From positions 2,852,001-2,916,000 of the forward strand of contig NZ_WOWL01000001.1 in the NCBI RefSeq assembly GCF_009741265.1: DNA of 64,000 nt, written 5' to 3'. This DNA is from Pseudarthrobacter sp. GA104. GTDB lineage: Bacteria; Actinomycetota; Actinomycetes; Actinomycetales; Micrococcaceae. Below are positions 1-7,000 of this stretch, in pieces. The position numbers and the translations under genes were made by a program. The notes under the pieces are model-generated. The model had not been told where the DNA came from. It did no database searches and saw only the letters and a program-made list of their open reading frames with translations. How positions within the stretch are numbered: position 1 is the first letter of the stretch; each line of letters starts with the position of its first letter.

Positions 1-34
1 CCGGCGTCGTCCGCTTGCGTCTTGGTGTGGCCGC

Positions 35-232
35 CTAGGCGGAGGCCAGCGCCTTGCCCTCGCCGCGCAGGCTCAGGGTGAAGGTGTTGGGGCCGCTGCA
101 GGTGACGGCGACGCGGCAGGTGGTGGTGTTGTGCCGCGCGGAAAGGTCGCTGACCGCAGAGTCAAGGGTGTGGTGGAGCGTGGACCGGTCCCAGATTTTG
201 AGGGTCACGGAGTCATTGGCATCGAACGTCAT
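35..232 (-). CDS. Small hypothetical protein (65 aa)
   Basis: I do not recognise the family. The protein starts MTFDANDSVTLKIWDRS and ends in a short Thr/Ser-rich stretch with no signal peptide, membrane segment or metal motif; it has two cysteines. Its ATG overlaps the stop of the reading frame upstream on the same strand (TAATG), which hints at translational coupling. Amino-acid composition (Asp, Thr, Lys, Asn present, not only Arg/Pro/Gly) is more like a real protein than a high-GC shadow frame. It lies downstream of the GAF-ANTAR block on the same strand. Confidence 0.45.
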   Translation of the reverse strand: MTFDANDSVTLKIWDRSTLHHTLDSAVSDLSARHNTTTCRVAVTCSGPNTFTLSLRGEGKALASA

Positions 233-456
233 TATTCAACTTCCATTTCTTGCGGTTGGCGGCCTGGAATCTTCATTGCCCGGGCCGTGTCCTCGTCTAT
301 GAGGACGGACTGCAGGTGGGAAAGCGCATTCCCGTACTTCAATAGTGGCGGCTGCCGAAAGGGTTGGCAACCGAATCCGGGCCGATGTGACCAAGCACAC
401 CGGCCGCCGGCGGGCTGCGGTCTTCTTTGGGTGCAGGCCCGGCCGACATCTTCCAT
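232..456 (-). CDS. Possible small hypothetical protein, start uncertain
   Basis: Reading frame whose stop overlaps the ATG of the next gene by one base. Only the last ~38 residues (from about LLKYGNALSHLQ to the end) have the composition of a real protein; the first half is Arg/Pro/Gly/Cys rich as expected from non-coding high-GC sequence, so a shorter version starting at an internal TTG or GTG is possible. No family recognised. Confidence 0.28.
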   Translation of the reverse strand: MEDVGRACTQRRPQPAGGRCAWSHRPGFGCQPFRQPPLLKYGNALSHLQSVLIDEDTARAMKIPGRQPQEMEVE

Positions 457-544
457 AGTGCCCAGCCGGCAGCATCGCCCTCAACATTGTTGCGAGTGAA
501 TCTCATCACGTCCGCCGGCGCAGGCCGATGCCCGCGCCGGGGTG

Positions 545-1315
545 TTAGGCGTCGAAGTAGGTCTTGATTTCCTTCTCGCCGGAGATGGAGGCGATGACCG
601 CCGCCGCCACCTCGCGGAGCTTGATGTTGCGCGTGCTGGAGGCCTTGGTGAGGATTTCGAACGCCGTTTCCCGGCTGCACCGGTTCTCGGCCATGACGGC
701 TCCGACGGCCATGTCGATGATGGTGCGCGACTGCAGGGCGGTGGAGAGGTCGGCTTTCGCCTCGCTGAGCTGTGTGATGCGAAGGACCAGCCTCAGTGAT
801 CCGGCTGCCTGGCGGGCGAAGGATTCCACGGTGGAGATGTCTTCAGCCGAAAAACCGTGGCTGCGGTTGGAGTAGAGGTTCAGGACGGCCTCTGCATCGC
901 CGGCCAAATCCAGCGGCACGGCAAGGATGGAGGCAACGCCTTGCGCCTGGGCCACTTTCATGTACGGCGCCCAGCGGTGCTCGCCAGCCAGGTCGGGGAC
1001 CAGCAGCGGACTTTTCGTGCGCAGGGCAGTAAGGCACGGGCCTTCACCGAATCCGTTCTGCAGTTCGTCCAGGGCCCGCGCTTCGTCGTCACTGCTTGCC
1101 ACGGCCTTGGGCCTTTTGTGGCGGATCACGGTGATGCCGGCGTGGACCGTGCTGCCTGGCGTGGACAGCCGGTCAGCGGCAACCACGGCAAGGTCGGTGA
1201 GGAAGCCGGCGATGTCCTGGCTGTCCAGGACCAGTTCCTGCAGCCTCGTGTCCATACCGGGGGTTTCGTGGCTTCCCGTGCCGGAGCTGCCGGTGAAGTG
1301 TTCCGGGTTTGTCAT
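545..1315 (-). CDS. GAF-ANTAR domain regulator (256 aa)
   Basis: Putative sensor-antiterminator. Residues ~30-180 are a GAF-type ligand-sensing domain with the GEGPC motif at 90-94 that recurs in the neighbouring paralogues; residues ~190-245 are an ANTAR RNA-binding domain (LQSRTIIDMAVGAVMAENRCS followed by AFEILTKASS). ANTAR proteins of this type bind paired hairpins in nascent RNA and prevent termination; the ligand here is unknown. Its ATG overlaps the stop of the 84-aa gene upstream by four bases (ATGA), so the two are likely translated together. It is the last of three GAF-ANTAR genes on this strand. Confidence 0.9.
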   Translation of the reverse strand: MTNPEHFTGSSGTGSHETPGMDTRLQELVLDSQDIAGFLTDLAVVAADRLSTPGSTVHAGITVIRHKRPKAVASSDDEARALDELQNGFGEGPCLTALRTKSPLLVPDLAGEHRWAPYMKVAQAQGVASILAVPLDLAGDAEAVLNLYSNRSHGFSAEDISTVESFARQAAGSLRLVLRITQLSEAKADLSTALQSRTIIDMAVGAVMAENRCSRETAFEILTKASSTRNIKLREVAAAVIASISGEKEIKTYFDA

Positions 1316-1566
1316 GGCGGCTCCTCCTCGTCCATCATCTCCATCATTGCTGTGTCAATCAGGTGTACTTGCGCGGCCGGTATGTCCAGGGCGTCGTGGA
1401 GGTAGGCGTCAAGCGACACTTCATCGAGGTCGCCGCCGATGCCGTAATAGTAAATCCAGAGCTTTTCCAAGGGCAGGTCTGTGGTCCGGTAGCGCCGGGC
1501 AGCCCCCTTGCGTTCCTGGGCTGCCCGATCCGGCAGTTCGGGCCCGTCGGCCCCGAAGGGATACAT
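1312..1566 (-). CDS. Small acidic protein paired with GAF-ANTAR genes (84 aa)
   Basis: No family recognised. The core LPLEKLWIYYYGIGGD, then SLDAYLHDALDIP, is clearly paralogous to the core of the 115-aa protein at 2464-2811 (SELWLKYFSLSGD, then EVEAYLQGLLSLP). Shared positions include LW-x-x-Y-aromatic, GD, an acidic residue, AYL, an LxLP/LxIP and a Gln three residues on. The C-terminus is acidic (MMEMMDEEEPP). It starts two bases after the stop of the upstream GAF-ANTAR gene and overlaps the start of the next by ATGA, so it is embedded in the array. Residues before ~25 are poorly conserved and the start could be further in. Confidence 0.75.
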   Translation of the reverse strand: MYPFGADGPELPDRAAQERKGAARRYRTTDLPLEKLWIYYYGIGGDLDEVSLDAYLHDALDIPAAQVHLIDTAMMEMMDEEEPP

Positions 1567-1568
1567 CC

Positions 1569-2294
1569 CTACACTCGGTCATTGGGGAGTGCAGGGAGCT
1601 CGGCTCCTCGCACGATGTTCTGGGCGATCACGTGGATTTTGCGGTTGCTGGATTTCGCCGCCAGGCGGAGGATCTCCAGGGCGCCGTCCCGCCCGCCCCT
1701 GTGCTGGAGCATGATGAGGGACACGGCCGCGTCCACAGTTGCCCTGGATTTGAGGGCCGCCCTGAGGTGCTCAGGGTGGACGTCCGCCCCATGAAGACGC
1801 AGCGCGATGCGGAGGACCCTGGACATGGATGCTGCATGCTGCTCCAGGAGGACCACGGTGCCCTCATTGAATGCACTGGTCGTCCCTGCGTAGCAGTTAA
1901 GGCTCGCCCGTGATGACGCGTCTGTGGAAATGGGGACAGCAAGGACGGACCGGACGCCCTCCTGGGCTGCCGCCTCGGCATAGGCGCTCCAGCGCTCGTC
2001 ACCCGCCAGGTCCGGAACCCACACGAGGCGCTGGAGCCGGGCTGCGGTGAGGCAGGGGCCCTCGCCGAACGAATACTGGGTTTCGTCCAGCCGCCGGCCC
2101 TCTTCGCTGCTGCTGGCAACTGTTGACAATCCGCCGTCCCGCTCCAGTGTGATGGTGCACGTGACTTGACCGTCGGCACCCGCCATGGATGCGGAAAGGG
2201 TGGCCAGTCCCAGGAGGAATTCAGGGAAACCCGGACTTTCGAGCAGCAGGTCCTGCATCTGGTCTGAAGCGGTGAGCGTGCTTTCCTTGGCCAT
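1569..2294 (-). CDS. GAF-ANTAR domain regulator (241 aa)
   Basis: Second member of the array. The start is taken at MAKESTLTASDQMQDL, with GAGG-like spacing (GAGGCCTA) before the ATG; upstream in-frame codons are Arg/Pro-rich and unlikely to be translated. The GAF part carries SFGEGPCL and the C-terminal ANTAR part reads LKSRATVDAAVSLIMLQHRG and then GALEILRLAAKSSNRK. The ANTAR is divergent: the usual Gly before the I/V-M pair is Ser, and the NRCS segment is HRGG, which may alter RNA specificity. Immediately followed by the 84-aa small gene. Confidence 0.88.
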   Translation of the reverse strand: MAKESTLTASDQMQDLLLESPGFPEFLLGLATLSASMAGADGQVTCTITLERDGGLSTVASSSEEGRRLDETQYSFGEGPCLTAARLQRLVWVPDLAGDERWSAYAEAAAQEGVRSVLAVPISTDASSRASLNCYAGTTSAFNEGTVVLLEQHAASMSRVLRIALRLHGADVHPEHLRAALKSRATVDAAVSLIMLQHRGGRDGALEILRLAAKSSNRKIHVIAQNIVRGAELPALPNDRV

Positions 2295-2463
2295 TAGGCC
2301 TCGATCCCTGGGTGCACCAGAAGCCCGTCCTCTGGTTGGCGGCCGCTGCTCTCTACGCTGGCTGGCCCGAGTGTTCAACCTCCGGAGCGTTTCTGTCCCG
2401 AAGATCTCCTACTACTGACATTACGCCCCTGCGGGAGCTATTGATACGCGGCGGCCGATGGGG

Positions 2464-2811
2464 CTACTCGTCCCGGTCCGGTTGCCGGCTGGTGCTGTCT
2501 TCGGTGCCTGGCTGCCCCTCGCCTGCCGAGTCGGGAACGCCGGAAGCGGGGCCGCTGTCGAAGTCGTCAGAGTAGGGCGCCCGTGGCCGCGGGAGATCGT
2601 CAATCAGTTCGTTTGCCGCCAGCGCCAACAGGTCGCGCTGGACCGGGGGCAGGGAAAGGAGCCCCTGAAGATAGGCTTCCACCTCATATTCCCCTGCGTC
2701 TCCCGACAGGCTGAAGTATTTCAGCCACAGCTCTGACACCGGGATATCCGCTGCCTTCATGGCTGCCCGGAGCCGGCGCCGCTGTTCCGGTTCGTTGGGA
2801 TCAAAGCCCAT
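2464..2811 (-). CDS. Small acidic protein, paralogue of the 84-aa gene (115 aa)
   Basis: Unrecognised family, paralogous to the 84-aa protein at 1312-1566 through the core DIPVSELWLKYFSLSGD and EVEAYLQGLLSLPPVQRDLL. The N-terminal ~20 residues are charged (MGFDPNEPEQRRRLRAAMKAAD) and the last ~40 are a low-complexity acidic/Gly/Pro tail, probably disordered. An AGGA lies about 7 bases before the ATG. It begins 9 bases after the stop of the GAF-ANTAR gene at 2821-3540, so it is probably co-transcribed with it; 169 bases separate it from the next GAF-ANTAR gene. Confidence 0.75.
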   Translation of the reverse strand: MGFDPNEPEQRRRLRAAMKAADIPVSELWLKYFSLSGDAGEYEVEAYLQGLLSLPPVQRDLLALAANELIDDLPRPRAPYSDDFDSGPASGVPDSAGEGQPGTEDSTSRQPDRDE

Positions 2812-2820
2812 TTGCAGGTC

Positions 2821-3540
2821 CTAGGCTCCGGGAGGCAGCGTCCCGGCGAGGACGCGTTCGCTGACGTGCTGCAATGCTGTGTTCTCGCTGCGGGCAAATT
2901 TCATCAGCTGCTGCAGGGCAGCTTCATGGGTCAGGCCGGATCGCTCCATCAGCACTCCGCAGGCGCGGTTCACCAGGTCCCGCGTGTAGAGGGATGCCTG
3001 CAGGCCCTCGGTCATTCGGTGCGGAGCCTCGCTGGCCTGGATGTGGGCAAGCAACGTGGCTGCCGGGGCCGCGAAGAGCTGGAGCAGGGCCGCGCTGGAT
3101 GCGTCATAGACGCCGGGGGCGGCGGCGTACAACTTCAATGCGCCGAGGGATTCACGGCCGGCGATCAGGGGAGCGCTGACCACTGACGCTATGGGCAGCC
3201 CCCTGACGGCCTTCCGCCACTCGGGCCACCGGGACTCACCTTCCAGGTCCCTGACCAGCACGGGTTCCTCTGCCGCCCACGCGGTCAGGCAGGGTCCTTC
3301 CCCGCACTCGTACTGGATGGCATCCGCCTGGCTCACAATCCCGTCGGTATAGCCGCTGCTGGTGCGGCGCCCGCGGGCGTCCATGAGCGAGACGCCGGCC
3401 CCTATGGTGCCGGCAACCGACTCCTTGGCGGCCTGGGCCAGGAGCCGGACAGCCGTAGTGGCCTTTTCCTCCGTCAGCAGCAGCCCTTGAATCCGAGCAA
3501 CGACAGTGCTGAGCTCGTCAAGGGGAAGTCGCTGCGCCAT
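2821..3540 (-). CDS. GAF-ANTAR domain regulator (239 aa)
   Basis: First gene of the minus-strand array. The GAF domain contains QYECGEGPCLTAW and the sensing region ends near LLAHIQASEAP. The C-terminal ANTAR reads LYTRDLVNRACGVLMERSG, then EAALQQLMKFARSENTALQHVSERVL. It is the most divergent GAF of the block, with ASVVSAPLIAGRESLGALKLY resembling more generic GAF domains, suggesting a different input from its neighbours. Divergent from the GAF-ANTAR gene at 3701, leaving a 160-base shared upstream region. Confidence 0.88.
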   Translation of the reverse strand: MAQRLPLDELSTVVARIQGLLLTEEKATTAVRLLAQAAKESVAGTIGAGVSLMDARGRRTSSGYTDGIVSQADAIQYECGEGPCLTAWAAEEPVLVRDLEGESRWPEWRKAVRGLPIASVVSAPLIAGRESLGALKLYAAAPGVYDASSAALLQLFAAPAATLLAHIQASEAPHRMTEGLQASLYTRDLVNRACGVLMERSGLTHEAALQQLMKFARSENTALQHVSERVLAGTLPPGA

Positions 3541-3700
3541 ACTCTCAGCATAGAGCCAAGCCCCGGAGGTCTTCCCTTCCGGTATCAGGCATTTCCCGTG
3601 GCCGGGCGAGCCCCACCTTCAGCTGTGGTCCGCGCAGCCTGGGGTTTCCGGAGGCGGAATGCCTGCTGCCCGACAGCAGGCGGGACAGTAAGATGGGCCC

Positions 3701-4435
3701 ATGTCGAGTTCACCGGATAGAGAACAGATAGAAGAGCTTCAGAGCATCCTGGTGGGCGCAGAAAACGTTGTTGAGTTCCTCACCGGACTCGCCGGCCTGG
3801 CTGCAGCATCTGTCTCTGACGTTGCGGGGGACCACGTCGAATGTGCAGTCACCCTCAAACTGCGGCGAAAGCCCACTACCGTGGCCGGCAGCAGCCAGCG
3901 CGCAGTCGAACTGGACCAGGTTGAGCAGGCCGTGGGGGACGGTCCGTGCATCAAAGCGCTGCGGGAGATGTCCCCGGTGATCGTGGACGATGTTGCCACG
4001 GACTCCCGGTGGCCGGAGCTGACCCGACAGCTGGCGGAAGCAAACGTCCGCAGTTCCCTGGGCGTGCCGCTGGAGATCAGCGACGAGGCCAGCGTTGCCT
4101 TGAATTTCTTTGCGTCGAAGCCGGGCATGTTCACGGCCAATGTCTACGACAAGGCCCTGGGCTTCGCTGCAGCGGCGCACAACACGCTCCACCTCTCGGT
4201 CCGCCTCGATACTGCGCAAAGCCGGGCGGACAACCTGGAAGCGGCCATGCAAAGCAGGACCGCGATCAATCTGGCTTGCGGAGTCATCATGGCCCAGAAC
4301 CGGTGTTCCCAGGCAGAAGCGATGGACATCCTCACCAAAGTCTCCAGCAACCGCAACAGGAAGCTGCGGGACGTCGCAGCGGAACTCATTGAACAACTAA
4401 GCGGCGACAGCGTCCAGACGCACTTCGACGCCTAA
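3701..4435 (+). CDS. GAF-ANTAR domain regulator (244 aa)
   Basis: Fourth member, transcribed away from the other three. The GAF domain has AVGDGPCIKAL (GDGPC in place of GEGPC) and the ANTAR domain LEAAMQSRTAINLACGVIMA, NRCSQAEAMDILTKVSSNRN and KLRDVAAELIEQL. Its C-terminus (QTHFDA) and that of the 545-1315 protein (KTYFDA) match, as does THYDG at the end of the fifth paralogue near 19.2 kb, marking a close subgroup. No small partner gene is next to it. A candidate cytosolic ligand- or redox-responsive RNA antiterminator; target unknown. Confidence 0.9.
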   Translation: MSSSPDREQIEELQSILVGAENVVEFLTGLAGLAAASVSDVAGDHVECAVTLKLRRKPTTVAGSSQRAVELDQVEQAVGDGPCIKALREMSPVIVDDVATDSRWPELTRQLAEANVRSSLGVPLEISDEASVALNFFASKPGMFTANVYDKALGFAAAAHNTLHLSVRLDTAQSRADNLEAAMQSRTAINLACGVIMAQNRCSQAEAMDILTKVSSNRNRKLRDVAAELIEQLSGDSVQTHFDA

Positions 4436-4464
4436 GGGCTGCCCGCAGCCTGCCGTCCCGCTAC

Positions 4465-5193
4465 TCAGGCCGCACGCAGGACGGAGACGCTGCAGCCTGT
4501 CCCGGACCTGCGGACGTCCCAGCAAGTGCCCCTGCCCAGCACCTCAAAGCCGTCATTTTCCGGTGCCGCCAGGACCAGGGCGGTGTCCTCATCGATCGCT
4601 ACAGCCCTGTCCACCAGGCCTCCGGCCACGGCACCCACGGCCCGGCTGAGCGTGCCCGCCTGGGCCGCATGCACATCCACGGCGAACGGGGCCAGGCCCA
4701 GTCCGTCCCGGATCTCGACTTCCGCCAGGCCCTCCGAGCATTCCCCGCCGCACACTTCGACGCCGTGAATCAGATGACCCCCTATCAGTGCCCTGCGGGG
4801 CGCCACCATGGCCCCCGCGGAAAAGCCGAGGTACGGCGTACCGGCGCCAACCACCCGTGAGATGGCGGCCGCCGCGGCGCTGAGCCCATCCCAGTAGGCC
4901 GGCGTCAGCCCGCCGCCCACCACCACGCCGTGGACGCCGTCGAATACGGCCGGATCCGCCGGATACGCCGAACTGAGCAGGACCGGCACCAGCTCAACCG
5001 GTGCGCGGGCGAGGAGTGGTTCCGCGTACTCCGGCAGGGCTTCCTCAGGGTTCCCGCTGCGGTGGTGTAGCGCCGCGGCAATCCGGACGGGACCTTCCCC
5101 GCCGCTGTGTTCCTGGACGTCACGGACGAAGCGGTCGAACAACTCGGGGAAGGCTGCAGGGTCGGGACCGGCGCCCGCCAGGAAGATGCTCAT
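4465..5193 (-). CDS. Peptidase S51-like (dipeptidase E/cyanophycinase superfamily) protein (242 aa)
   Basis: Type-1 glutamine-amidotransferase-like fold with the S51 nucleophile elbow GFSAGA (Ser about residue 125) and a later His (VDVHAAQAGTLSRA, about 175) in the position of the S51 catalytic His, followed by DED. An oxyanion/strand motif VVVGGGLTPAYW precedes them. The start is set at MSIFLAGAG because the 32 upstream in-frame residues are Arg/Pro/Cys-rich and the annotated family begins here. Known relatives are serine peptidases acting on Asp/Glu-containing dipeptides or cyanophycin; the substrate here cannot be read from sequence. No signal peptide. Confidence 0.75.
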   Translation of the reverse strand: MSIFLAGAGPDPAAFPELFDRFVRDVQEHSGGEGPVRIAAALHHRSGNPEEALPEYAEPLLARAPVELVPVLLSSAYPADPAVFDGVHGVVVGGGLTPAYWDGLSAAAAAISRVVGAGTPYLGFSAGAMVAPRRALIGGHLIHGVEVCGGECSEGLAEVEIRDGLGLAPFAVDVHAAQAGTLSRAVGAVAGGLVDRAVAIDEDTALVLAAPENDGFEVLGRGTCWDVRRSGTGCSVSVLRAA

Positions 5194-5293
5194 GGCCTTC
5201 AAGATACCCGGATGCAGGGGCTTTGCGGCGCAAAGTGAACGGGGTCCCGGCTTCCATTGACACCGGGGTCCCGCGGGGCTATCGTACAACCAA

Positions 5294-5626
5294 ATGGTTG
5301 TAGATCAGCTCAGTGATGCGGACGTCGATCGCCTGTTCCAGGCGCTGGCGGACGCCACCCGGCGGGACATTGTCCGCCGCGTAACAGCCGGGGAGTATTC
5401 CGTCTCCGGCCTTGCTGCCCTCTACGACATGAGCTTCGCCGCCGTCCAGAAGCATGTGGCGGTGCTGGAGCGCGCGTCCCTGGTCACCAAGGAAAAGCGC
5501 GGAAGGGAGCAGATGGTGCGGGGTAACCATGAAGGCCTGCAAAAAGCCCGGCGGCTGCTCGATGAGTACGAGGCGATCTGGCGGCAGCGCGTCGACCGGA
5601 TCGCGGACATTCTGGCTGAAGGATAG
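5294..5626 (+). CDS. ArsR-family winged-helix regulator (110 aa)
   Basis: Compact winged helix: LFQALADATRRDIVRRV, then YSVSGLAALYDMSFAAVQKHVAVLERASLV, as in ArsR proteins coupled to SRPBCC genes. No Cys metal-binding motif, so it is not a metalloregulator of the ArsR/SmtB type. The next gene starts 12 bases downstream and encodes an AHSA1/SRPBCC protein; this pair is a common actinobacterial two-gene unit in which the regulator probably controls its own operon. Confidence 0.88.
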   Translation: MVVDQLSDADVDRLFQALADATRRDIVRRVTAGEYSVSGLAALYDMSFAAVQKHVAVLERASLVTKEKRGREQMVRGNHEGLQKARRLLDEYEAIWRQRVDRIADILAEG

Positions 5627-5638
5627 GAAGGTTGCGCA

Positions 5639-6139
5639 ATGCCTGTTATCAGTTCCACCAAGAATCTCGAGGCCCTCAGCCTCACGCTCGTGGCGGAGTT
5701 CGACGCCGGCGTCGAGCGCGTCTGGCAGATCTGGGAAGACCCGCGCCAGCTGGAGCGCTGGTGGGGTCCGCCCAACTATCCGGCCACGTTTGACCGGTTC
5801 GACTTCCAGCCCGGCGGGAAGGCCGGGTATTACATGACCACCCCGGAAGGCGAGAAGCCCCGAGGGTGGTGGAAATTCAGGACCATCGAGCCGCCGCGGA
5901 AGCTCGAATTCGATGACGGCTTCGCTGACGAAACCGGAGCGCCCTTGGATGCCATGGGCAGTGCCCATGCCGCGGTAGACCTGGAGGACATCGGCGGCCG
6001 CACCCGCATGACCATCATGTCTATCTTCGATTCCGAAGAACAGATGGAAGAGATGGTCAAGATGGGCATGGAGGAGGGCATGAAGGAGGCTTTGGGCCAG
6101 ATCGACGCGATCCTGGCCGAGCATGCCAACGCCGGCTAA
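5639..6139 (+). CDS. SRPBCC/AHSA1-like ligand-binding domain protein (166 aa)
   Basis: START-like helix-grip protein of the Activator-of-Hsp90-ATPase-1 family: FDAGVERVWQIWEDPRQLERWWGPPNYPAT near the N-terminus and a C-terminal amphipathic helix (MEEGMKEALGQIDAILAEH). The internal GRTRMTIMSIFDSEEQMEEM is the typical last strand-helix junction. Such proteins bind hydrophobic small molecules; the actual ligand is unknown. Operonic with the ArsR gene and followed by a strong hairpin terminator. Confidence 0.87.
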   Translation: MPVISSTKNLEALSLTLVAEFDAGVERVWQIWEDPRQLERWWGPPNYPATFDRFDFQPGGKAGYYMTTPEGEKPRGWWKFRTIEPPRKLEFDDGFADETGAPLDAMGSAHAAVDLEDIGGRTRMTIMSIFDSEEQMEEMVKMGMEEGMKEALGQIDAILAEHANAG

Positions 6140-6159
6140 GCCTCGCGGCACTCGGGAGA

Positions 6160-6193
6160 GCGTACGACGGCGGGACGTTCCGGCGTCGTACGC
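6160..6193 (+). terminator. Rho-independent terminator after the SRPBCC gene
   Basis: Perfect 10-bp inverted repeat (GCGTACGACG ... CGTCGTACGC) with a 14-base loop, followed by TTTCCTTT. It begins 20 bases after the SRPBCC stop codon. Confidence 0.75.
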
Positions 6194-6288
6194 TTTCCTT
6201 TGTCCACGGGCTGGCTGCGCCCGGCAGGCGTTGAACAGGGCGAAAAGCTTCTGAATACTGGAAGGAAGCAGCATTCCCAGGCGAGGCG

Positions 6289-6891
6289 GTGGCAGCGGTG
6301 AGCGGCGGTGCGAAGGATATCCGGAGGCGCCTGGAACGCGCCGCTGAGGTCCGGTCCTACCGCGGAGCCGGAATCAGCGCCGAGGAAGAAGCCGCGCTCG
6401 ACGCCCTCGAAGCGCAGGAACGCGAGAAGCGCAAGAAAGTGAGCGACGCCGCCCGGGCGGAATACCTGGTCCGCGATGCCATGGCCCAGGGCAAATTCGA
6501 CAACCTCAAATACGCGGGCAAACCGATTCCGGGGCTGGGGGAGCGGTACGATCCCGACTGGTGGGTCAAAGGGCTCATCCAGCGGGAGAACCTCAGCGGG
6601 CTCGGCCCCGCCGCGATCCTGCTCCGTAGCGAGGATGCGGAGCTTGATGCCCGGCTGGATGCCCAGTACACCGAGCAGCAGGTACGGGACATCCTGCAGG
6701 ACTTCAACCGGCGGGTCATCGATGCCCGGCGCCAGCTCCAGGGTGGCCCGCCGGTGGTCACCAAGACCCGTGACGTGGACGAAGCGGTGGCGCGGTGGCG
6801 CGAACGCCGTGCCGCCCGTCCCGTAGAGGCGCCGCCGGAACCGGAACCGCGGCACTCGTGGTGGCAGCGGCTGTGGAAGGGGACCGGCTAG
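6289..6891 (+). CDS. DUF1992 (DnaJ-homologue subfamily C member 28-like) protein (200 aa)
   Basis: Contains the DUF1992 core: YLVRDAMAQGKFDNLKYAGK, PIPGLGERYDPDWWVKGLIQRE, then DFNRRVIDARRQLQGGPP. There is no J domain despite the family's eukaryotic name. The N-terminal ~50 residues are charged and likely helical. A GTG start is used here; a second GTG nine bases downstream is equally possible. Soluble; the molecular role of the family is unknown. Confidence 0.85.
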   Translation: MAAVSGGAKDIRRRLERAAEVRSYRGAGISAEEEAALDALEAQEREKRKKVSDAARAEYLVRDAMAQGKFDNLKYAGKPIPGLGERYDPDWWVKGLIQRENLSGLGPAAILLRSEDAELDARLDAQYTEQQVRDILQDFNRRVIDARRQLQGGPPVVTKTRDVDEAVARWRERRAARPVEAPPEPEPRHSWWQRLWKGTG

Positions 6892-7000
6892 CGGCTTGCT
6901 TCTTCCCGGTCCGCCGCGCCGCCGCTGCCGGGCACGGCATGGCGCATTCCGGACGGCGGGAAGCGCCGTCGTCGTAATTCCCACGCGAATGGCCCGGTGC

